Shown: positions 36,293 through 45,951, numbered from the stretch's first letter. The stretch is 64,000 nucleotides of DNA from Hahella ganghwensis DSM 17046 (GCF_000376785.1 NZ_AQXX01000118.1:1-64000), one strand, 5' to 3'. The notes: generated by a model not told the origin, from the letters alone. A program made the numbers and translations.

Positions 36293-37777
36293 TCAAAGCT
36301 CAACGCCTGCCAGCCACTCCTTGAATTGCATTGTTGCATTGGCGCCGAGAGAGAGAAATGGCTCCGGCGGCAGCAGGCTGGGTTTGTCATAAGCCATAAA
36401 GGCATCCAGCATCGGGGATTTCTGACCCGTAGCTAGTTCGGCTGCCATCAGCCCGGACATGGTGCCCTTGACGGTCCCCAAACCGTTCTGGCAGGCCGCT
36501 GAGATCACGCCGGGCTCCACTTCGCCAAAAGCAGGTACCGAATTCAAGGTGAGGCAAAGACGGCCTCCCCACCGATACTCCATAGGAACACCATCAAGCA
36601 TGGGAAACCGGGCCTTGAACGATTGGTCATGATATTTGCTGAAAGACCACAGGCGTTTTTCAGAAACTTCCATGGACTGATTCAGGGTAAAGTGATTGCG
36701 GATAGTAATTCGGTCACCGCTGCCACTGTACTCTGAAGTACGGCGCACTGTAGTGCCCATCGGGTCTGCCGGCAGCAGCCCCCAGTCTTTCTCACCACCT
36801 AGTTGTTGACACTCTGCAGACGTTAACGCTCTGGTCATGGATGCGTAGGTGAACACATGCATGAGCGTCCGTTTAAAGTAACCGAAAGACTGAACGTGGC
36901 CGTTAACCGCCAGGATGACCTTGGGCGCTGTTACTCCCCCTCGGGGCGTTTTCACAATCGTTACCGCATTGTCGGTGGTCACCATTTCCACTACCGGGCT
37001 GTTCTCATAGATGCTGACGGAGGGTAACAAGTCTTCGGCCAATCGTCGCACATAGGCTGCCGGTTGAATCATCGCTGCACCAGCGGTGTACAAACCACCC
37101 AGGTAATAGTCGGTACCGGTTAGTCGCTTCATTTCCTTCTGATCCAGCAGACGGTATTCCTCACCCAATGCGTCCAGATGCTTGATGTAGCTGGCGATAT
37201 GCTTTTGGCCTCTGGCAGAAGCTGCTCCTGTGTATTTGCCGCAGGCATCAAAGACCTGCTTTGGCATATCCAGCTCAGCGGCGATATCACGGACATACTG
37301 AATCGCAGTGCGGTTGAACCTAATTTGCCGGATGTCCTGATCCCGTCCGCCTGCATAAGTTTTCGAGTTCAGGTCATGGGGCAGATCAATCATGAAGCCA
37401 CTGTTTCTGCCAGCTGGTCCCTGGGCCAGTCGTCGGGCTTCAAGCAGCACGATTCTGGCTCCCGGAGCCAGTTGCGTCAGGCGCTTGGCGGCTGCGAGCC
37501 CCGTCATTCCGCCACCGACGATCAGGTAATCGGCCGTAATATTGTGTTCCAGTTCCGGATAGGGCCGGGCCGGGCCAATGATTTGGTTCCAGGCGGCAGG
37601 TCCCGGATCCCGGGGAACCTTATTAACCTGTACCGTTTTGATGATACCTGCCGGTTTCCTGTGCGTGGACGGCGACCCATGGTGAGCCGGTCGGTCCTTG
37701 TTGAACAGGCTATCCGCTCCGGCCTGTCGGTTAAAGCTGGAAGACGGGGGAGCGGTCTCTGAATGACGGCTTTTCAC
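36293..37777 (-). CDS. FAD-dependent amine oxidase (PuuB/OrdL-like)
   Basis: 494 aa of the DAO family. The Rossmann motif is YLIVGGGMTGLAAAKRL (about 83-99) with VLLEARRLAQGPAGRNSGFM, as in gamma-glutamylputrescine oxidase. The C-terminal MEYRWGGRLCLTLNSVPAFG and GLGTVKGTMSGLMAAELATG complete the FAD domain. Enzymes of this group oxidise secondary or primary amines and N-methyl amino acids to imine or aldehyde with H2O2. An N-terminal ~75-residue Pro/Lys-rich extension is unusual. GTG start, with CCGGAG 6 nt upstream. Third gene of a tight leftward operon behind an aldolase and an aldehyde dehydrogenase; it probably feeds the latter. Confidence 0.85.
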   Translation of the reverse strand: MKSRHSETAPPSSSFNRQAGADSLFNKDRPAHHGSPSTHRKPAGIIKTVQVNKVPRDPGPAAWNQIIGPARPYPELEHNITADYLIVGGGMTGLAAAKRLTQLAPGARIVLLEARRLAQGPAGRNSGFMIDLPHDLNSKTYAGGRDQDIRQIRFNRTAIQYVRDIAAELDMPKQVFDACGKYTGAASARGQKHIASYIKHLDALGEEYRLLDQKEMKRLTGTDYYLGGLYTAGAAMIQPAAYVRRLAEDLLPSVSIYENSPVVEMVTTDNAVTIVKTPRGGVTAPKVILAVNGHVQSFGYFKRTLMHVFTYASMTRALTSAECQQLGGEKDWGLLPADPMGTTVRRTSEYSGSGDRITIRNHFTLNQSMEVSEKRLWSFSKYHDQSFKARFPMLDGVPMEYRWGGRLCLTLNSVPAFGEVEPGVISAACQNGLGTVKGTMSGLMAAELATGQKSPMLDAFMAYDKPSLLPPEPFLSLGANATMQFKEWLAGVEL

Positions 37778-37791
37778 TGCGACTCCGGAAT

Positions 37792-39309
37792 TTACTCAGC
37801 GTTGGCCTGATCTTCTTTGTCAGAGAGATCAATCCAGATGGTTTTCAGTTCGGTGTACTGGTCGTGGGCATGGATAGAGTTGTCCCTGCCACCGAAACCG
37901 GATTGCTTATAACCTCCAAACGGAGTGGTGATATTACCTTCACCAAAACAGTTGACGGTAACTGTACCGGCGCGGATGGCCTGGGCCGCACGAATAGCCC
38001 GTTTGGCATTTGCGGTAAAAACAGACGCGGCCAAACCGTAGTCGGAGTTATTGGCCACAGTGAGTGCTTCGTCGTAGCTGTTGACGGGAATCACTGACAG
38101 TACCGGCCCGAAAATCTCTTCCTGAGCCAGGCGGTCATCAGGGGATACATCATCAAAAATTGTTGGTTCCACGTAAATACCGTCGATGGTACTGCCACCG
38201 AGAATGACTGTATGCTGCTGACTTTTCCCATGATCGATATAGCTGGCCACTTTCTGGAAGTGGTTCTCATCAATCAGGGCGCCAAGATGGTTGGCTGGGT
38301 CCAGAGGATCGCCGGTGCGCCACTCTCTGGAGTGGGCAACGATTCGTTCAAGCAACTCCGCTTTGATGGCAGAATGAACTATCAGGCGGGATCCGGCGGA
38401 ACAGTTTTCCCCCATATTCCAGAAAGCCGCTGCCACCACCTGGGAGGCGACGTAATCCAGATCCTCGGCATCCTCCAGCACGATGCAGGGATTTTTGCCA
38501 CCACACTCAAGTACCACTTTTTTAAGGTTGGAGTCGGCGGCGTAATGAAGAAATCGTCGACCGGTCTGGGTGGAGCCAGTGAAGGTCACCATATCCACAT
38601 CAGCGTGCAGACCCAAGGGCTCTCCGACATTAGGACCGGTGCCGGTCAGCACGTTCAGCACCCCATGAGGTAAACCGGCTTCCACGGCCAGCTCTGCCAC
38701 TCGCAATGCCGTCAGGGACGTCTGCTCCGCGGGTTTGATAATCATGCTGCACCCTGCCGCCAGGGCAGGGGCAATTTTCCAGGCCAGCATCAGCAGCGGG
38801 AAATTCCATGGCAATACAGCTCCGACCACACCGATGGGCTCTCTCACCACCATGGCGACAGCCCCATCCCCCACGGGAGCCGTCTGATCGTAGATTTTGT
38901 CGATCGCTTCGGCGTGCCATTTAAGGGTATGGATGACTTCGGGAATATCAATGAGTTCACAATCCCGGATGGGTTTTCCTGAATCCAGGCTTTCCAGCAC
39001 GGCAAGCTCTCTGGCGTTGCGGGATATCAGCTTGCAAAGACGAATCAGAACATCTTTTCGACATTCCGGTGATTGAGTTCTCCAGCGACCGTCTTCAAAG
39101 GCTTCTCTAGCCCTGGATACAGCAAAATCCACATCTTCAGCGTTGCACGCGGCAATTTCTGTCAGTACGGCTTTACTGGCAGGGTTGATGGTTGGCAGAG
39201 TTTCTCCTGTAACCGACGGACGAAAACCGCCGTCCACAAAGCTGTTAGAGGGGAAATCCAGGTTTTCGGCGATGGCAAGATATTCATGGTGAGTCAATAA
39301 ATCTGACAT
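37792..39309 (-). CDS. NAD(P)-dependent aldehyde dehydrogenase (PuuC/BetB-like)
   Basis: 505 aa, full-length ALDH. Key parts: cofactor region GVVGAVLPWNFPLLMLAWKI and FTGSTQTGRRFLHYAADSNL; catalytic Glu in KKVVLECGGKNP; catalytic Cys in NMGENCSAGSRL; C-terminal QEEIFGPVLSVIP and GGYKQSGFGGRDNS. It converts an amino- or semialdehyde to the acid. Most like gamma-glutamyl-aminobutyraldehyde and betaine-aldehyde dehydrogenases. The gap to the upstream lyase is 2 bp and to the oxidase 14 bp, so the product of the oxidase or of the lyase is the natural substrate. Confidence 0.92.
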   Translation of the reverse strand: MSDLLTHHEYLAIAENLDFPSNSFVDGGFRPSVTGETLPTINPASKAVLTEIAACNAEDVDFAVSRAREAFEDGRWRTQSPECRKDVLIRLCKLISRNARELAVLESLDSGKPIRDCELIDIPEVIHTLKWHAEAIDKIYDQTAPVGDGAVAMVVREPIGVVGAVLPWNFPLLMLAWKIAPALAAGCSMIIKPAEQTSLTALRVAELAVEAGLPHGVLNVLTGTGPNVGEPLGLHADVDMVTFTGSTQTGRRFLHYAADSNLKKVVLECGGKNPCIVLEDAEDLDYVASQVVAAAFWNMGENCSAGSRLIVHSAIKAELLERIVAHSREWRTGDPLDPANHLGALIDENHFQKVASYIDHGKSQQHTVILGGSTIDGIYVEPTIFDDVSPDDRLAQEEIFGPVLSVIPVNSYDEALTVANNSDYGLAASVFTANAKRAIRAAQAIRAGTVTVNCFGEGNITTPFGGYKQSGFGGRDNSIHAHDQYTELKTIWIDLSDKEDQANAE

Positions 39310-39311
39310 GT

Positions 39312-40232
39312 TTACTCCCCTTTTCCTGAGTCTTCTGCGAGGATATTGGCAATGGTTGTTTTAACGGTTCTGACCACCTGCTCAAGAGACCGTTTTTCAT
39401 CTTTGGTCAGCCCGTGCAGAGGTCTTCGGGTGAGGGCGGCCGGGTAGCCTTGCATCGAGACTCCATACTTGACGCACTGAATGAATTTTCCGCCCTGTTC
39501 CAGTACACGCATCAGGGGCATCATGGCGGACATGATTCGGCGTCCCTTGGTAAAGTTTCCTTCCACGGCACAGGCTTCATATAAGGCAATATGCTCTTGA
39601 GGAAGGAAGTTGGAGCCGGCACAGACCCATCCTGAAGCGCCCCAGGCAAAATACTCAAGGGCCTGGTCATCCATACCGCAAGTCAGTTGAATATGCGGAT
39701 AATCCCGGGCCAGCAGGTGCAGCCGGTTGATGTCGCCAGAACTCTCCTTGATGGCTTGAAAATTCGATGAGCGACCCACGCGATCGAGAAACTCCGCTCC
39801 CATCATGACGCCCATTCTGTCCGGGTAGTTGTAGAGCATGACGGGAAGATTGGCTGCCCGGTCGACGGTAAGCGCATGTATGGCAAGTTCCCGTTCAGTC
39901 GGCAATGAATAGGGAGGTGTGGCAACCAGAATGGCGTCAGCTTCCAGTTTGGCGGCCGCCTCGGCAAGTCTGACGGAAGCGATGGGATCCAGGGCTCCGG
40001 TACCAAAGATAACAGGTGTCTTTCCTTGGGTCCGCTCCATGGTTCGTTGTAAAAGATTCAGGCGTTCCTGTTCTGACTCCACATAGTACTCGCCCGTTGT
40101 GCCTCCTACGACAATACCCTGGACTCCAGACCCAACCAGGTAGTCAACGATCTGGTCGAACAGCTCATAATTGATGGAATAGTCATCATTGAAAGGTGTA
40201 ATTATCGGCGTGAAGATTCCATCGAATCGCAT
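39312..40232 (-). CDS. DHDPS/N-acetylneuraminate lyase family enzyme
   Basis: 306 aa of the class I pyruvate-type aldolase/dehydratase superfamily. The GGTTGEYY motif, the catalytic Tyr in LYNYPDRMG and the Schiff-base Lys in FQAIKESSGDINR are all present; QCVKYGVSMQGYPAALTRRP is the family tail. Members include DHDPS, N-acetylneuraminate lyase, KDG aldolase and hydroxyproline-pathway deaminases. As lysine biosynthesis is unlikely here, a catabolic role with the downstream aldehyde dehydrogenase is more likely. First gene of the leftward operon. Confidence 0.88.
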   Translation of the reverse strand: MRFDGIFTPIITPFNDDYSINYELFDQIVDYLVGSGVQGIVVGGTTGEYYVESEQERLNLLQRTMERTQGKTPVIFGTGALDPIASVRLAEAAAKLEADAILVATPPYSLPTERELAIHALTVDRAANLPVMLYNYPDRMGVMMGAEFLDRVGRSSNFQAIKESSGDINRLHLLARDYPHIQLTCGMDDQALEYFAWGASGWVCAGSNFLPQEHIALYEACAVEGNFTKGRRIMSAMMPLMRVLEQGGKFIQCVKYGVSMQGYPAALTRRPLHGLTKDEKRSLEQVVRTVKTTIANILAEDSGKGE

Positions 40233-40625
40233 TTATACCACCTGCACTACGTTTGTTGTTTAACGATGATAAATACCGGCTACTTGATGTCGCCATTGGC
40301 TGTCTTCTTCTCAGCCTGCACATGGTTACCGGCGAATATCGGTTGAAAGTGTGTCGAGTCATTTAAAGAGTATCTTGGAAGAGTGACGGACCACAGCGAT
40401 ATTTAGTCCGCAAAAAACATAACGAGAGGTTATTGATTCGAATGACAGGAACGTCTCTATGGGTGTGATCAGCAAAAGTCGACAGGCCGCTGAAAGCGGC
40501 AGACGCGCGTCCGGAGAGTGCATCTCCAGCAAACGGCAGCCGGTAAATCAGTGGAGATGTCTTGCCTGGAAGCTGAGAAATGTTAAGGATTTCATGAACT
40601 CAGTAGGCAGAGGGGAATCAAAGAA
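40233..40625. other. Intergenic region between operon and LysR gene
   Basis: About 390 bp upstream of the leftward DHDPS-ALDH-oxidase operon, with the LysR gene ending at its right edge. Expected to hold the operon's promoter. No ORF is convincing and no strong dyad was seen. Confidence 0.45.
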
Positions 40626-41576
40626 TCAGGTAAAGGATAAGAGCCAATTCTTAAAGTGATTGAAATCCTCGTTGTTCTCCTTGGTATTGGCATAGGTCAG
40701 ATAATGGACTTTCTCTTTAAACACCACCTCTTCGCTGACGGGCCTGACTAACTGTCCTGATTCCACCAGAGGATCCACCAGGTGATGCCAGCCCAGGGAT
40801 ATGCCCTGATGATTCAAGACCATCTGAATCAGCATGTTGTAATCATTGGCATTAAACTGATGGATCTGGGGGGCTCTCTGCTTATCAAGTTCGATGTCCT
40901 GAAACGCAAACCAGACACTCCAGTCCACATGTTCCGCGATCTGTCCACGGCCATAAGGGCTGAGATTCAGTAGAACCCCCTTGGTCAATCCGTCCAGAGT
41001 GGCAATTTCCGGGTGGTGTCTCAGATATTCGGGAGAACACACCGGATAGATGACGTCATGGAACAGGGTGATGGAGGAGTAGCCATCAGGCGATTCTGTG
41101 ACTTTATTGATATAGATATCCGGGTAAACCCCCGGCTCCATATGCAGGAAGTTTTCTGTGGTCACCACATTGATATCAATGTCCGGATGAGCTGCGAAGA
41201 ATCCTGGTAGGCGCCGTGATAGCCAAAGTGCAGAGAATGCGGGAGAGCAACAGATTGTAAGAACCCGGCGACTGGCTTTCTGGGCATGAATGCGGTCCGC
41301 AGCCTGCGCAATGTTCACAAAAGACAGGTAAGCCGCATCATAGAAAGTGGTACCGGCTTCAGTGAGTTCAACCGCACGGCCAGACCTTTTAAACAACTCA
41401 ACACCCAATGAGGCTTCCAGTTCCCGAATCTGGCGACTGATGGCAGCCTGAGTAACGCAGAGTGCTTCGGCAGCTCTGGTAAAGCTCTGGTACTTGGCCG
41501 CTGCCACAAACGACTTTACCGCTCTCAGAGAGGGCATTTTCAGCAGGATTTTGTCCGGCTCTACCTGTTTAACCAT
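40626..41576 (-). CDS. LysR-family regulator (GcvA-like)
   Basis: 316 aa. The N-terminal winged HTH is SLRAVKSFVAAAKYQSFTRA, then EALCVTQAAISRQIRELEAS and LFKRSGRAVELTEAG, most like the GcvA subgroup. The C-terminal co-inducer domain (about 100-310) has the usual two lobes. Divergent from the Rieske oxygenase gene with a 23-bp palindrome in between, so it probably controls that gene, and perhaps the leftward operon. Effector unknown. Confidence 0.92.
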   Translation of the reverse strand: MVKQVEPDKILLKMPSLRAVKSFVAAAKYQSFTRAAEALCVTQAAISRQIRELEASLGVELFKRSGRAVELTEAGTTFYDAAYLSFVNIAQAADRIHAQKASRRVLTICCSPAFSALWLSRRLPGFFAAHPDIDINVVTTENFLHMEPGVYPDIYINKVTESPDGYSSITLFHDVIYPVCSPEYLRHHPEIATLDGLTKGVLLNLSPYGRGQIAEHVDWSVWFAFQDIELDKQRAPQIHQFNANDYNMLIQMVLNHQGISLGWHHLVDPLVESGQLVRPVSEEVVFKEKVHYLTYANTKENNEDFNHFKNWLLSFT

Positions 41577-41925
41577 AAGTTTTCCGTATTACCAATTCTG
41601 GCGTTATAGATTGTGGCGGCACTTGTCGAGTCTGCGTTCTGGGGCACAGACAGATCTAAGCCATGGGGACAGATTATCCTGAATGCATAACCTGCGGTTG
41701 TCCATACTAGCCAGAAAAAGTCACTTTCTGGCCAGCCAAATAGATTCTAGACTTTAGCAAATAACGTTTTTAGACGTGAAATAGTTTTATGGTCGGTCAT
41801 CAGCAGCTCACAACACCGTCAAACTCAAGCTAAATCTGATGAGAATGTCATAACCGGCTTATTTCAGAATAAAAAGGAATCGATAGAACGCAATTTAAAA
41901 CAATACGATAAGAGGTGTAAGTTTT
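41577..41925. other. Divergent LysR/Rieske promoter region
   Basis: About 350 bp between divergent LysR and Rieske oxygenase genes. It contains the palindrome at 41710-41732 and the AGAGGTGTAAGTTTT ribosome site of the oxygenase. Both promoters should be here; otherwise nothing is seen. Confidence 0.5.
41710..41732. promoter_or_regulatory. Candidate LysR operator palindrome
   Basis: Perfect 8-bp arms GCCAGAAA (41710-41717) and TTTCTGGC (41725-41732) around 7 nt, in the divergent promoter between lysR and the Rieske gene. Size and position fit a LysR-type recognition site. Confidence 0.6.
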
Positions 41926-43140
41926 ATGTCCGAATTCTCTAAAACGCTGGAGCTCATAAATTCCAGAATGCCGCGGCAGGCGTTATCCGGGAAGCTTTAT
42001 CACGATGTCGACGTGTATCAGGATGATCTGGAGCAGATATGGCATAAGAACTGGATATTTGCCGGACATACATTCGAGATAGAAAAACCAGGGCAGTACC
42101 TGTCGTTGCAAGTGGGAAAGTACCCGGTCATTGTGGTGAGAGATCAGAACAATATAGTGCGGGCATTCCATAACTCCTGTCGACACCGCGGATCCAGAAT
42201 CTGCTCGGCGGAAAAGGGGAAAGTGGCCAAACTGGTCTGCCCATATCATCAGTGGACGTTTGATCTGGATGGCAAGCTGCTGTTTGCCGCCAATATGGGT
42301 GACAGTTTCAAAAGTGACGAACATGGCCTGATACCGGTTCACTGCCAGGTGGTGGAAACTTATGTCTACATCTGTGTGGCTGAGTCACCTCCGGACTTTA
42401 ACCAGTTTCGCGACGCTGTAACCCCCTTTATCAGCCCCCACAATCTCCGTGATTGCAAAGTCGCCTATGAATCCAACCTGGTGGAAAAAGGGAACTGGAA
42501 GCTGGTCTTCGAGAATAACCGGGAATGCTATCACTGCAACGGCAATCACCCGGAGCTGCTCAATTCTTTTGTTGAGAATCTGTCAGTGGCTGGCGTGGCG
42601 GGAGCTGTCGATCCTGAATTGCAGGACCATTGGAACAAATGCGAGGCAGGCGGGTTACCAAGCCATATGGTGATGGATAAAGACGGACAATACCGGATGA
42701 CCCGCATTCCGCTTTCCAAGGGGGCGGTCAGCTATACCATGAATGGTAAGGCGGCGGTCAACCATCGACTTGATAAGTCCGGGGTGGATAACATCGGGGC
42801 GTTGCTGTATTTCCACTACCCATCCACCTGGAATCATTTTCTGGGCGATTTCGCGGTAACTTTCAGGGTATTACCGCTTGGTGTCGACAGTACGCTGGTG
42901 ACGACCAAGTGGCTGATACACAAGGATGCACAAGAAGGCAAGGATTACGATCTGGACCACCTGACCAAGGTGTGGCCGGCGACCAATGATCAGGACAGGC
43001 GGCTGGTAGAGGAATCCTATATCGGGGTGGGGTCACCGGCCTATACGCCGGGATATTTCTCCGAAGTCGCCGAAAATGGTGTCTGCCAGTTTGTTGACTG
43101 GTATTGCGAAACCATGAAAAAGCAGGTGAAAGGCGGATAA
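41926..43140 (+). CDS. GbcA-like Rieske oxygenase, large subunit
   Basis: 404 aa. The Rieske [2Fe-2S] site is C85-R-H87 and C105-P-Y-H108; the mononuclear iron ligands H203 and H208 lie in NRECYHCNGNHPELL, with the Asp ligand probably in the C-terminal NDQDRRLVEE stretch. ENNRECYHCN is characteristic of glycine betaine monooxygenase GbcA and its relatives (stachydrine and carnitine oxygenases). It would remove an N-methyl as formaldehyde, or hydroxylate a quaternary amine. No GbcB-type reductase is next to it, so electrons must come from elsewhere. A ProVWX importer follows, supporting a quaternary-ammonium substrate. Confidence 0.88.
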   Translation: MSEFSKTLELINSRMPRQALSGKLYHDVDVYQDDLEQIWHKNWIFAGHTFEIEKPGQYLSLQVGKYPVIVVRDQNNIVRAFHNSCRHRGSRICSAEKGKVAKLVCPYHQWTFDLDGKLLFAANMGDSFKSDEHGLIPVHCQVVETYVYICVAESPPDFNQFRDAVTPFISPHNLRDCKVAYESNLVEKGNWKLVFENNRECYHCNGNHPELLNSFVENLSVAGVAGAVDPELQDHWNKCEAGGLPSHMVMDKDGQYRMTRIPLSKGAVSYTMNGKAAVNHRLDKSGVDNIGALLYFHYPSTWNHFLGDFAVTFRVLPLGVDSTLVTTKWLIHKDAQEGKDYDLDHLTKVWPATNDQDRRLVEESYIGVGSPAYTPGYFSEVAENGVCQFVDWYCETMKKQVKGG

Positions 43141-43152
43141 TCAATCTCGCAT

Positions 43153-43196
43153 CAGGTTCTGTGCATATATTTTTTAGAAACTGCTGACAGAACCTG
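43153..43196 (+). terminator. Possible terminator hairpin after the Rieske gene
   Basis: Arms CAGGTTCTGT (43153-43162) and ACAGAACCTG (43187-43196) pair perfectly, with a 24-nt loop, 12 bp past the stop codon. The loop is long, and the pyrimidine-rich stretch that follows starts a few bases later. Confidence 0.5.
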
Positions 43197-43204
43197 GTAG
43201 TCAG

Positions 43205-43232
43205 CTTTTCTCTTTTCTCTTTTCTCTTTTCC
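43205..43232 (+). repeat. Four tandem CTTTTCT heptamers
   Basis: Three perfect copies of CTTTTCT and a fourth with one change (CTTTTCC), on the plus strand, all pyrimidine. Slippage in such a run can alter copy number. Confidence 0.85.
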
Positions 43233-43440
43233 TTCTTTTCGCCATCAGCGATGTGAATTCTGTGTTCATTCAGCGAACTGTGGCGTTCCGGTTGAATAAC
43301 TTGTGCTTATCATCTGCGACGGTCAGTCAACTGCCATGTCGACCTTTTCCGTCTGGGGTCTCGGAGAGGTTTTCGGGCCATGTTCAGAAGATGGTTGTCT
43401 TGTTTTTAGTGCTTTTATCGACCTGTTTTTATCATTTTTA

Positions 43441-43459
43441 TCATAACTATTCGTTATGA
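43441..43459. promoter_or_regulatory. Short dyad upstream of proV
   Basis: TCATAAC (43441-43447) and GTTATGA (43453-43459) are perfectly inverted around 5 nt, about 200 bp upstream of the proV-like start. Candidate operator for the importer; no regulator is assigned. Confidence 0.45.
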
Positions 43460-43655
43460 ATTGACGCCACCAAATGTCGTTGGACGGTTTTTCGTTGTTT
43501 CAATAGAGTGAATTAAAGCTGTAGAGGAGATCAGACGTCACATACAAAAGACCGATGAAACTCCCTTCTCATCGCTGCATGCTCTCATAAAGACATGTTC
43601 AGTCGGGTACGAGCGCAAGAATAACGCAAGAACAAAGACAATAACCGAGGGTGTC

Positions 43656-44831
43656 ATGACAGACTCCAACGAAATTCTTAGTATCCGGAACCTGTACAAG
43701 GTTTTCGGCGATAAACCGGAAGAGGCCATGCAGATGCTGAAAGATGGCCTGCACAAGGACGAAATCTTCGAAAAAAACCATCAGACCGTTGGTGTCATGG
43801 ATGCTTCTTTTTCAGTAAAGAAAGGCGAGATCTTTGTCATCATGGGGCTTTCCGGTTCTGGAAAATCCACGCTGGTCAGACTGCTGAACCGTCTTATAGA
43901 GCCCACCTCAGATACCATCGAGCTTAACGGAAAGGATATCACCAGCCTGGCTGACCAGGATCTGCTGGAAGTCCGCCGCAAGGAAATGAGCATGGTATTC
44001 CAGTCATTTGCCCTCATGCCGCATATGACGGTTTTGAGGAATGCGGCATTTGGTCTTGAAATCGCCGGTACTCCGGTAAAGGAACGCGAGAGCAGGGCAA
44101 TGGCCGCACTTGAGCAGGTCGGGCTGGGGGAACATGCCTCAAGCTTTCCCCATCAACTCTCCGGCGGCATGCAGCAGCGGGTTGGACTGGCGCGGGCACT
44201 GACCAGTAATCCAACCATTCTGTTAATGGATGAAGCCTTCTCTGCCCTCGATCCCCTGATCCGTACAGAAATGCAGGAAGAGCTGATCAAGCTGCAGCGG
44301 GAACAGCAACGGACGATTGTTTTCATCTCCCATGATCTGGATGAAGCCATTCATATCGGTGACAGGATCGCGATCATGGAAGGGGGGCGCATCGTTCAGG
44401 TCGGCAAACCCGTCGATATTCTCCTGAACCCCGCCGATGATTATGTTCGTTCATTCTTCAAAGGTGTGGATGTGTCGAAAGTGCTGAAGGCTGGTGACAT
44501 TGCGGCACCAGATCCCTCCAGCATTGTGCGTCTTAACGGTCGAATTCAGATGCCCAATAATCCCGCCAATCATGAATACGGGTATCTGGTGGACGAAAAT
44601 GGCTGCCTGAAAGGTGTACTTGAGCTTACCAGGATGGGCAGCAGCCCCAACCCGGATGCATTGGAAGACGCTCAGTGCGCCGGTTACCAGTCGATAGAAA
44701 GTGGCAGATCCCTTAACGAGCTTCTGGGTATCGTGGCGAAGAATCCTTATCCGGTACCTGTTGTTGATGCTGCAGGTGTCTTCAAAGGGGCGATCTCTAA
44801 AAGTCAGTTGCTACAGACGCTCAGCAGGTAA
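43656..44831 (+). CDS. proV: Glycine betaine/proline-type ABC importer, ATPase ProV
   Basis: 391 aa. Walker A GLSGSGKSTLVRLLNRL, Q loop MVFQSFALMPH, signature LSGGMQQRVGLARAL, Walker B TILLMDEAFSALDP, H loop FISHDLDEAIHIG. The C-terminal ~120 residues are a CBS-domain pair (EYGYLVDENGCLKGVLEL, YPVPVVDAAGVFKGAIS), as in ProV/OpuAA where it senses ionic strength. Energises uptake of quaternary ammonium osmolytes with the next two genes. The ribosome site GAGGGTGTC precedes the ATG. Confidence 0.93.
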   Translation: MTDSNEILSIRNLYKVFGDKPEEAMQMLKDGLHKDEIFEKNHQTVGVMDASFSVKKGEIFVIMGLSGSGKSTLVRLLNRLIEPTSDTIELNGKDITSLADQDLLEVRRKEMSMVFQSFALMPHMTVLRNAAFGLEIAGTPVKERESRAMAALEQVGLGEHASSFPHQLSGGMQQRVGLARALTSNPTILLMDEAFSALDPLIRTEMQEELIKLQREQQRTIVFISHDLDEAIHIGDRIAIMEGGRIVQVGKPVDILLNPADDYVRSFFKGVDVSKVLKAGDIAAPDPSSIVRLNGRIQMPNNPANHEYGYLVDENGCLKGVLELTRMGSSPNPDALEDAQCAGYQSIESGRSLNELLGIVAKNPYPVPVVDAAGVFKGAISKSQLLQTLSR

Positions 44832-44940
44832 CCCCCTTAATCAAGGAACTAAATACGGCAACGGTAATACCGGCCGTTATCAGTAACACCGGTGGTTATC
44901 GAACCTGATATTGACAAGACATAGATAGAAGGCAAAGCCC

Positions 44941-45879
44941 ATGTCAGACTTCAATCTTCTAGATCCCTTCCAGTTCCTGAGTATCCCTTTGGGAGACTGG
45001 GTTGAAAGTGCCCTGAATTATCTGGTGCAGAACTTTCGCGATTTCTTCCGGGCCATTCGCTGGCCAATAGATCAGGTCCTCTCGGGTATCGATTCCGCCC
45101 TACATGCAATGCCTCCCATGGTGATCATTGTTCTGGTCTCCCTGTTCGGATGGCAGATTGCCGGTCGCAGGATGGGGATATTCTGTGCAGTGGTTATGTT
45201 CTGTCTGGGTCTGATCGGCGTCTGGTCAGAATCCATGACAACACTGTCCCTGGTACTGACGTCTGTATTTTTCTGCGTAATTTTCGGCGTTCCCCTGGGT
45301 ATTGTTTGTGCTAGAAGTGACAAAGTGGAAAGGATGGTTCGTCCTTTACTGGATGCGATGCAGACACTGCCGGCTTTTGTATATCTGGTTCCTGTCGTCA
45401 TGCTGTTCGGTATCGGCGACGTACCAGGGGTTCTGGTCACCATTGTCTTTGCACTTCCACCTCTGGTGAGGCTGACCAATCTCGGTATCAGACAAGTACC
45501 TGAAGACAAGATAGAAGCCAGCAGAGCCTTTGGGGCCACCCCGAAACAAATGCTCTACAAAGTGCAGTTACCTCTGGCGACGCCCACCATTATGGCGGGA
45601 ATGAATCAAACCCTGATGCTCTCGCTGTCGATGGTGGTCATTGCCTCCATGATCTCTGTGGCGGGACTGGGTCAGATGGTTTTGAGAGGTATCGGGCGTC
45701 TGGATATGGGATTGGCCACAGTAGGTGGTGTCGGACTGGTATTGCTGGCGATCCTGCTTGATCGTCTGACCCAGGCCATGGGGCAACGTTCTGAAGCCGG
45801 TATCACTTGTCATTGGTATGAAACAGGACCCGTTGGATTTTTCTATTCTTTGTTCCGTAAGGCGGCTAACAGCCGCTGA
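44941..45879 (+). CDS. proW: ABC importer permease ProW
   Basis: 312 aa. An amphipathic N-terminus (1-60), then several membrane helices ([53 protein letters not shown] ...) and the EAA loop [20 protein letters not shown] that contacts the ATPase. [20 protein letters not shown] is the family's conserved segment. The gene starts 110 bp after proV, a longer gap than in E. coli. Forms the membrane channel for the ProX-delivered ligand. Confidence 0.92.
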   Translation: MSDFNLLDPFQFLSIPLGDWVESALNYLVQNFRDFFRAIRWPIDQVLSGIDSALHAMPPMVIIVLVSLFGWQIAGRRMGIFCAVVMFCLGLIGVWSESMTTLSLVLTSVFFCVIFGVPLGIVCARSDKVERMVRPLLDAMQTLPAFVYLVPVVMLFGIGDVPGVLVTIVFALPPLVRLTNLGIRQVPEDKIEASRAFGATPKQMLYKVQLPLATPTIMAGMNQTLMLSLSMVVIASMISVAGLGQMVLRGIGRLDMGLATVGGVGLVLLAILLDRLTQAMGQRSEAGITCHWYETGPVGFFYSLFRKAANSR

Positions 45880-45951
45880 CCGGAGCAGTCAAACGCTCTT
45901 TTAGAGCATACAACAACAATAGATCACACCAAACCCAGGAGTAACCACATC

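Larger units (their letters stand above)
43141..43655. other. Intergenic region with heptamer repeats and dyads
   Basis: About 515 bp between the Rieske gene and proV, same direction. It has an inverted repeat at 43153-43196, a pyrimidine tandem repeat at 43205-43232 and a dyad at 43441-43459. No ORF on either strand is convincing. The importer promoter is probably in the right half. Confidence 0.5.

Noticed and set aside
40459..40659. 66-codon plus-strand ORF
   Set aside because: Arg/Ser/Lys-rich, no family, overlaps the 3' end of the LysR gene; likely chance.
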